Origin: Bacteroidetes bacterium 4572_114
Lineage (GTDB): Bacteria > Bacteroidota > Bacteroidia > Bacteroidales > 4484-276
DNA length: 6,779 bases
Direction: 5' to 3'
NCBI GenBank assembly: GCA_002254335.1
Contig: NIVA01000093.1
Location: forward strand, 1-6,779
A program made the translations under genes and the position numbers. The notes under the pieces were generated by a model. The model was not told the origin of the DNA. It saw only the letters and a program-made list of their open reading frames with translations, and did no database searches. The first letter of the stretch is position 1. Each line of letters begins with the position of its first letter. Shown here piece by piece: positions 1-5,342 of this stretch.

Positions 1-869
1 AACAGAAGCACCACTGTGGAACCCCCGAATTTGAAATAACCTTTCTCCTGTCCTTTAATTACAAAATCACTTTTGTAGGTTTGAACGATACTTCCTACCA
101 TGGTAGCGCCTACTTCGGCCATTACCACATTGCCAAACAGAGGGTTTGAAATAATGACAAATTCCCTTTTGTTCAGGCAGAAAATTTCAGCCTTTTTTCG
201 CAAAGCGATGGGGTTGACCGAATAATACCCGCCGTCAATCGGGGTGATGGGCGATATGTTTCCACCGACCGGGAAATGAAAACGGTGGTAATCGTTGGGG
301 GCAAGACGGACGATAATCAGGCTACCATCAAGGTATTTACGGGCAAGTGCCGAATCGGCCAGAAAAGAGTAAACATCGAACCGGTAACCTTTGATGATGA
401 AATCGGTGTTTGTGATGTTGGTATAAGCCAGTATTTTCCCATCGGCAGGCGACACCACAATATTTGAGCTGGTGTCAACAGGCCGGGCACTTTTCTTTAA
501 TTTCCGGGTAAAGAAATCGTTGAATGAATTGAACTGCTTTTTTTGGGCAATACTCAGGTCAATATCAAATTCTTCAACAAAAGGCCCTATTTTTTCCGCT
601 GATGCGGGACGGTCCATCATGTTGCCGTAAATAGATGAAACAACTTTTCTTTTGGCCAGCCCCCACAATGTTGCTTCGCCAATAGGATTGTTGTACAGCC
701 ATACCAGCCACTTTTCGCCGGCAACTTTCTCGGTTTTTACCAACCCGCTTTCCCTGTCAACATATTGAATGGGGGCTTGCCGGGGCAGCGGATAAAAAGC
801 CAGGCCGGTAATTACGACAAGCAACAACAGGATGATGCCCCACCTTTTTTTGGTTTTTGTTATCTTCAT
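1..869 (-). CDS. psd: Phosphatidylserine decarboxylase, clostridial (type II) form, C-terminus cut by window edge
   Basis: Decarboxylates phosphatidylserine to phosphatidylethanolamine at the inner membrane, using a pyruvoyl group made by self-cleavage. It was translated by hand from the ATG at 869-867, and 289 codons are open to the window edge. Residues 10-29 form a hydrophobic N-terminal anchor after a Lys/Arg-rich start. Then come LYNNPIG (58-64), FNDFFTRKLK (116-125), SPADGK (140-145, with Asp143 matching the catalytic Asp), DYHRFHFP (193-200, with His195 and His198 matching the two active-site His), MEVGAT-like MAEVGATMVGSI, and FGGST at 281-285. The GGST Gly283-Ser284 bond is the expected cleavage site, and Ser284 becomes the pyruvoyl group. 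I remember the clostridial proteins as sharing YYSVNPIAL and KGYFKFGGST and ending about 30-40 residues past this point, so little is missing. The extra anchor of about 25 residues is unusual for that group. The gene starts 53 nt after the ATPase stop, with no terminator between. No phosphatidylserine synthase gene is visible. Confidence 0.95.
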   Translation of the reverse strand, partial: MKITKTKKRWGIILLLLVVITGLAFYPLPRQAPIQYVDRESGLVKTEKVAGEKWLVWLYNNPIGEATLWGLAKRKVVSSIYGNMMDRPASAEKIGPFVEEFDIDLSIAQKKQFNSFNDFFTRKLKKSARPVDTSSNIVVSPADGKILAYTNITNTDFIIKGYRFDVYSFLADSALARKYLDGSLIIVRLAPNDYHRFHFPVGGNISPITPIDGGYYSVNPIALRKKAEIFCLNKREFVIISNPLFGNVVMAEVGATMVGSIVQTYKSDFVIKGQEKGYFKFGGSTVVLL

Positions 870-875
870 TTATTA

Positions 876-884
876 TCACTCCTT
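876..884 (-). promoter_or_regulatory. Shine-Dalgarno site of psd
   Basis: The minus strand reads AAGGAGTGA, with the AGGAG core at 883-879 and 9 nt between it and the ATG at 869. This is a full Shine-Dalgarno match and it fixes the start. It is noteworthy because many Bacteroidota genes, including the others here, lack such a site and instead have A-rich leaders. No TAnnTTTG promoter is visible in the 53-nt gap, so psd may be transcribed by read-through from the ATPase gene or from a promoter I cannot recognise. Confidence 0.75.
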
Positions 885-922
885 ACCAAATCCCATATGT
901 TTATTTTCAGGTAATATGGCTA

Positions 923-2038
923 TTATTGAACAAATTTTCTAAAATTATCCCTGTCAATGATTTCTGTTTTTGCATTATATGCTTTTATAAACGTTTCAGG
1001 CAATTTTTCATTTCTTTTCGCTTTCCATTTAAATTCAAATCCTGTTACTACACCCTCTTTTTCTTCTACAAAGTCAACTTCCTGTTGTTGTTTTGTTCTC
1101 CAGAAATACATATTTGCAAAAGTGTTTTTATAAAGATTTTGTTTTCTTCTTTCAGAGATTAAAAAATTCTCCCATAAAGCACCTTTGTCAAATCTTAAAT
1201 CAATTTGTGTAAAATTACCAATAATCATATTTCTAATGCCGTTATCATAAAAATATATTTTCCTGTTTCGTTTTATTTCATTTCTAACATTTTTACTGTA
1301 ACTTTTTAATCTAAAAACAACATAGCCTTTTTCTAAAATTTCAATATATTTTTGTATGGTAATTTTATTTACGCCAACTATTTGTGCCAATTCGTTGTAA
1401 TTTATTTCACTCCCCATTTGTAAAGCTAATGCCTGAAGTAGTTTTTCAAGGACATCTGGCTTTCTTATATCCGAAAAAGCTAAAATATCTCTGTATAAAT
1501 AACTATTGACCAGGTCTTTTAAAATTACTCGTTCATTACCGGGGTTATTTAATACTTCAGGATAAAAACCATATAACAAACGGTTTTCTACTTGTTGTTC
1601 TGCTTTAACAAATCCAATAGTATTTTCATATTCTTCCCAATTAATTGGAAATAATTCATATTCCCATTTTCTACCTGTCAATGGTTCGTTTAGTTGATTT
1701 CCTAAATCGAATGACGAAGAACCACTAACAAATACCTGAACATTTTTAAATTGATCTGTAATTATTTTTAGAGTTAAACCTATTCCTTCTATTCGTTGAG
1801 CTTCGTCAAGAAATACTGTTTTGTTATCAGCTAAAATGGCTCTTATTTGTTCAGTATTTGGATTTGATAATAAGTTTCTGATTGTTGGGTCATCTGCATC
1901 TAAAAATAGATAATCATTATTTTTTAAAATGCTTTTAACAAGTGTTGTCTTTCCAACTTGCCTTGCCCCAACAAGTACAATGGCTTTACCACCATTCATC
2001 TTTTCTTTTATTGTATTTTCCAGTATTCTATGATACAT
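923..2038 (-). CDS. AAA+ ATPase of the AAA_14/DUF4143 family
   Basis: A 371-residue protein starting at the ATG 2038-2036 and ending in TAA. Residues 24-32 (GARQVGKTT) are the Walker A motif, 74-81 (TVFLDEAQ) Walker B, and 102-112 (VFVSGSSSFDL) a sensor-1 strand. LTGRKWEYELFP (120-131) is typical of this family. The middle holds a winged-helix-like stretch (ELAQIVGVNKITIQKYIEIL). The C-terminal part has Glu290, Asp322 and the pair Glu335-x-Lys337, the layout of a PD-(D/E)xK nuclease-like fold that has been proposed for DUF4143. Length is normal for the family. An in-frame TTG start at 2080 is possible, but it lies inside the promoter -33 box, and family members usually begin MYxRxL, as here. 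Base composition is much more AT-rich than the neighbours (sampled lines about 20-35% GC), which suggests transfer. The biological role of this family is poorly known, and no partner gene is present, so no substrate is assigned. Confidence 0.9.
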   Translation of the reverse strand: MYHRILENTIKEKMNGGKAIVLVGARQVGKTTLVKSILKNNDYLFLDADDPTIRNLLSNPNTEQIRAILADNKTVFLDEAQRIEGIGLTLKIITDQFKNVQVFVSGSSSFDLGNQLNEPLTGRKWEYELFPINWEEYENTIGFVKAEQQVENRLLYGFYPEVLNNPGNERVILKDLVNSYLYRDILAFSDIRKPDVLEKLLQALALQMGSEINYNELAQIVGVNKITIQKYIEILEKGYVVFRLKSYSKNVRNEIKRNRKIYFYDNGIRNMIIGNFTQIDLRFDKGALWENFLISERRKQNLYKNTFANMYFWRTKQQQEVDFVEEKEGVVTGFEFKWKAKRNEKLPETFIKAYNAKTEIIDRDNFRKFVQ

Positions 2039-2049
2039 TGTTTTTTTGA

Positions 2050-2081
2050 CAAAGATACTATTCGTTATTGTAATGACCAAA
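2050..2081 (-). promoter_or_regulatory. Bacteroidota-type -33/-7 promoter of the ATPase gene
   Basis: On the minus strand TTTG (2081-2078) is followed after exactly 20 nt by TATCTTTG (2057-2050), an exact match to the TTTG / TAnnTTTG Bacteroidota consensus at the usual spacing. The ATG at 2038 lies only 11 nt past the -7 box, so the transcript would have almost no 5' leader (inferred). The short leader is A-rich (seven A in a row), in keeping with translation that does not rely on a Shine-Dalgarno site. This position rules against the longer ORF starting at 2080. Confidence 0.75.
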
Positions 2082-2114
2082 TGATATAACCAAAAGTCAT
2101 TACAATGTCGAATA
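2059..2114. repeat. Inverted repeat with 19-nt arms overlapping the ATPase promoter (candidate operator)
   Basis: The left arm is 2059-2077 and the right arm 2096-2114, with an 18-nt AT-rich loop. The inner 11 bp (ATTGTAATGAC / GTCATTACAAT) are perfect. Two mismatches follow, then six more perfect pairs, giving 17 of 19. The left arm fills the 20-nt spacer between the -33 and -7 boxes almost exactly, and the right arm lies just upstream of the -33 box. Arm centres are 37 nt apart. The placement suggests an operator for a dimeric or tetrameric regulator. No T tract follows, so a terminator is less likely. A mobile-element end is possible, but I see no second copy at the other side of the ATPase gene. 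Confidence 0.6.
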
Positions 2115-2183
2115 CTTTCCTTCTTTTAACTTATGCTCCATTTTTCTAATGACAACCTGTCCGCATAAACATCCTGAAAAGTT

Positions 2184-2220
2184 AAAAACCAGGACCAGGC
2201 CATCTAATTGCCAGGCCCTG
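2184..2220 (-). terminator. Probable intrinsic terminator after the broken propeller gene
   Basis: A hairpin occupies 2190-2220. The outer stem is CAGGGCC (2220-2214) with GGTCCTG (2196-2190), including one G-U pair. A T-T mismatch and a 3-bp GGC/GCC stem follow, with a 9-nt loop. On the minus strand one G and then TTTTT (2188-2184) come next. It sits 24 nt past the TAA stop at 2245, where a terminator is expected. The opposite side has TTTT (2221-2224), so some activity for plus-strand transcripts is conceivable. Confidence 0.65.
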
Positions 2221-2244
2221 TTTTCTAACCTCTTTCATATTAGT

Positions 2245-5075
2245 TTAATTTGCTTTTATAATCTTATGTACAGCTGTTCTTCCGTTCAAATTCAATTTAA
2301 CAAAATAAACTTCCCGGGGTAATTCCCAGGCATCCACGCTAAAGGTGTGTGTTCCCTGCTGTTTGTAGCCGCTCAACAGGTTTTTAATCAGCCGTCCGTT
2401 AGCATCAAACAAATCCATTTTTATATTTCCATCCTGAGTTAATTCATAGCTGAGGGTTGTTTGATTTTGGAATGGATTGGGCGAATTAGAAATATTGATT
2501 TGCTGTTGGATATTTGATGATCCTTCAATAGCAGCTGAGGCATCATAAAAAGTACTGTAAATACCGTTGCCCTGGGTGGCGATAGCAGTAAAACCGTCTA
2601 TGTTCCTTGCATCTATCATATCCACCATAATAGTACCGATGGTCTCGGGACCTTCCTGTACCCAGATCGTATTGTCACCATCAAGTGCAGTAGTGGACCA
2701 TAGCCCGACACTGCTTCCGGCAAAGTAAACCGTGTTTTCATCAAAAGTCAGCGATTTCACCCACCTTATCGAAGGGCCATTGCCACTGCCATCCGGGTAT
2801 TCTTCAAGGTTTCCGCTAACGTGTGCCCATGTTTCACCGGCATCATCAGAATAGAAAATGCTTTGAATCCCGTAATTTGAAAATACTGTGAAAATTTTGT
2901 CGGCATTATCTTCACCAATATCAATACAAGCAACATAACCGTTAAAAGGGAAGTTGCCCCCAGTAATTTCCACAGCAGGAGGATCGCCGATATTGGCATC
3001 ATCAACACGATAAATGTGGCCATCGTTGGTACCGAAAAAGAGTTTGTTGGCCGGATTTTTAGAAAGGGCCAGGGCTGTGATTTCCACCGACCCGCTGAGT
3101 GAAATATTATTCAGTTGGTTCCATCCGGCGTTTCTCAGGCTGGTATCAGAAGCTGCAGCTTTTATATTGTCCTTACGCCAGATGCTGTTGATGGTTGGTA
3201 AATAAAAAGTCTCGTTGTTGTTGGGGTCGAGGGCAAAATTGCAATAAAACGGGAATGCAGGATTGGAGCCAATGGTTGAATTATAAAAACTCAATAATGT
3301 ATCAGGTGTTTGATAGAAAATATCTTTGGTATGCATGCCTTCATCAAATTTTGTGGTCCAGATGTTCCCGCTGTATGCCGCAACAATTGCATATTCGTGG
3401 TTATCGGCAACTTTACACGAAAAACCATCGTAATACAAATCCACGCTAAACCAAAACTCCGTGGGGTCGTCGGTTGGGGTATAGTACCAGTTGTTATCTT
3501 GTAATCCGCCCAAAATAAAATCATCCTCGCCTGATGCATGGTCAATCGTAACCGAATAGAAGTGTGTGGTGGCCAAATGTGAGTTCAACCTGTTCCAGTA
3601 AATGTTTTCGGCCATGCAATTTTCGGTAGAAACAATCCCTCCGTCACATGCCATGGTGAGCACATCGGGGTTGGAGGGCAAAAATGCCATGCCGTGCTGA
3701 TCGGGGTGGAGCCAATGTAAGGAATCCATATCGTAAGGGTCTCCACCCATCCAATTGGTTTGCAAGGTGTCGATAAATCCGTTTGTTGAACGGAACAAGC
3801 TCATCCCACCTAAAAACACCACATTTTCATCATTCGGTTTAACCTCCAGCACAAAGGTATATCCACCATAGGAAATCAATGCATTGGGATAGCTCAGGAA
3901 ATCCCCCTTGCCCCTTCCAAACATGCCGTTGGTCCGGTCTTCCCAAGTGCCACTGCCATCGGTACCGCTCCAGGTATATTTCATAAAAGTATTGTCAGAA
4001 TTAAAAATACCGGAATAGGGGACATGCACCTCCGAAGGCCTCTCCGTCATCAGGTAAACAACATTTTCGTTGGATGGCGCTATGGCAAGTTTCATTACCC
4101 TGAAAACATCCGGCAGGGCTTCAGGCGTTATTTCATTCCAGTTCATGCCGTCTTCTGATCGCCACACACCGGCCTTTAGCGGCCTCATGATTGATGTGGA
4201 ATAAGAACTTAATGCAGCATACAGCACACCTTCGGAAGTGATGGCTATGTCGGTGGAAAATGATTTATTTGTCAGGTCGCCAAGGGTAATGGCCCAGGTT
4301 TCGCCACCATCTTCGGAGCGCATGATAGCACCATAACAGGCTGCGTAAACAATGTCCCTGTCTTCCACCTAAGGATCGGTAACAATCCTCCATACCCCCT
4401 GAAAAACATCTGTAAGTAAACCGGGATTGCCGCCTTGTGTTGACGGAAGCGGTTGCCATGTGCTGCCGTTATCCGTTGATTTAAAAATACCATCCCCAAC
4501 ACCTATTGTCCTACGTTGGTAGTTACATTGCGGTCGGTGGTGTTGAGAATTTCACCCGTGCCGTAGTACCAAGTATGGGTTTTGCTATCGCGCTTATCCT
4601 GGGCAATGCAGGTTGCACTTTGCTCACCGATGGCCGGGGTAACCTTTTCCCATGTTCCTCCACTGTTGGCCGATTGCCACATACCGCCTGATGCACTTCC
4701 GGCAAGCATGTGGGTTTCGTCGGTAACATCGTATGCCACGCAAAGCATCCGCCCCCCAACATTAAACGGGCCGCGGTGGGTCCAGGTTTGGTTTCTGCCC
4801 GGTTCATTTGTTTTAGGAAGTTTTGATACAAACGCCAGTTGTTTGGACTTGATGTTGGCCGGGACCTCGTTGGTTTCCGGGTCCCGGGTTTTCATAAATT
4901 CCTGTTCCGTACTATAAAGTGTAAAGTAACCTTTGGCAAGCTTTTTATTTATTGCCGGGCTGTCGTTTGATGGATCATTAAAAAAGTTTTGTTGTTGATC
5001 ATTGTTTAAAAGGAAAATGATTCCAATGAAGAACATTAGCATCGCGATTGTTAGAAGTGTTTTTTGTTTTGTCAT
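2245..5075 (-). pseudogene. Secreted Asp-box/VPS10-like beta-propeller protein with T9SS tail, broken by a frameshift and a stop
   Basis: The piece 5075-4503 encodes 190 residues: a basic start plus hydrophobic segment (about 7-23, signal peptide), then GPFNVGGRM (102-110), common near the N-terminus of such propellers, and an Asp-box-like SANSGGTW (135-142). It stops at TAG 4505-4503. The next frame continues the protein from about 4503 (IGVGDGIFKSTDNGSTW, another Asp box) until TAG at 4371-4369. The same frame then stays open for 707 codons to 2245. In that part are Asp boxes SEDGGETW (18-25), SEDGMNW (71-77) and SDDAGETW (507-514), a HPDQHG motif (221-226), CDGGI (241-245), and a T9SS type-A tail from NSPNPF (about 628) to the end. 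The span of 2831 nt is one base short of 944 codons, consistent with one lost base. An intact protein would be about 943 residues, exported to the cell surface or medium. I cannot assign an enzyme activity. Two sequencing errors are the main alternative. Confidence 0.85.
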
Positions 5076-5163
5076 GACTTTTTTTATTGGTGAGAAAAAA
5101 TAATTGTTTCGGTGGCTTAAAAAGAATTTGTTTCATCATTATCAAATGCTCAATTTGTTTTCT

Positions 5164-5271
5164 TTACACTGCAAATTCAGTTTGTTGCCGGGTTATCAAA
5201 TCCCTCAGCACTGCCATTGTTTTGATGTATTTATGTTTTTCAGGGCGAAGAATGTTTTTGATAATATTCAT
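5164..5271 (-). CDS. Doubtful 35-codon ORF in the intergenic gap
   Basis: An ATG at 5271-5269 opens 35 codons ending in TAA at 5166-5164. The product starts MNIIKNILRPEKHKYIKTM and ends in QQTEFAV, rich in Lys and Arg with no signal peptide or membrane segment. It lies between the end of the Ig-domain gene and the start of the propeller gene, just after a T tract. I see no ribosome site or promoter and do not recognise the peptide. It could be a chance ORF, a leader peptide or a gene remnant. It is listed because its amino-acid content looks more protein-like than most intergenic ORFs. Confidence 0.15.
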   Translation of the reverse strand: MNIIKNILRPEKHKYIKTMAVLRDLITRQQTEFAV

Positions 5272-5273
5272 CC

Positions 5274-5331
5274 AAAAAAAACTTAGAAATGGCCACGAGT
5301 GTACGAATTTATTTATTCGTGCATCCGTGGC
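5274..5331 (-). terminator. Long hairpin and T tract after the Ig-domain gene, terminator or dispersed palindromic repeat
   Basis: Positions 5292-5308 pair with 5315-5331 around the loop TTATTT, giving 14 Watson-Crick pairs of 17. The outer stem is GCCACG/CGTGGC and the inner one ACGAAT/ATTCGT. On the minus strand eight T follow (5281-5274), but only after a 10-nt gap, which is long for a classical intrinsic terminator. It begins 12 nt past the stop of the upstream gene, as a terminator would. The mismatches would be G-U wobbles if the plus strand were transcribed. The motif (ATTCGTGCATCCGTGGC) resembles dispersed intergenic palindromes I recall from Bacteroidota genomes, but I cannot verify that here. 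Confidence 0.4.
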
Positions 5332-5342
5332 TAAAACCCAAA

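Noticed and set aside
276..467. Plus-strand ORF of 63 codons
   Set aside because: It is antisense to the conserved core of psd (the DYHRFHFP and SPADG regions).
857..1162. Plus-strand ORF of 101 codons rich in Phe and Ile
   Set aside because: It is antisense to the AT-rich ATPase gene, which has full motif support; its composition is what an antisense AT-rich frame gives.
2039..2080. Extension of the ATPase N-terminus to the TTG at 2080 (14 more residues)
   Set aside because: The TTG is part of the -33 box and the extension runs through the -7 box; the protein family normally starts at the MYxRxL found at 2038.
4369..4371. TAG read as an amino acid (recoded stop)
   Set aside because: The neighbouring Ig-domain gene ends on TAG right after its T9SS tail, so TAG acts as a normal stop here.
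4265..4502. Two overlapping minus-strand ORFs (4502-4272 and 4459-4265) at the break in the propeller gene
   Set aside because: They lie in the wrong frames. The third frame across the same bases gives clear propeller sequence (DGIFKSTDNGSTWQPL), so these are by-products of the frameshift.
4495..4530. Programmed -1 frameshift joining the two parts of the propeller gene
   Set aside because: A -1 shift has the right direction, but there is no X-XXY-YYZ slippery heptamer before the TAG, and a second in-frame TAG downstream would still stop translation.
4861..4890. GGGACC...GGGTCCC inverted repeat
   Set aside because: It is short, lies inside coding sequence encoding a normal stretch of the propeller N-terminus, and has no T tract or second copy.
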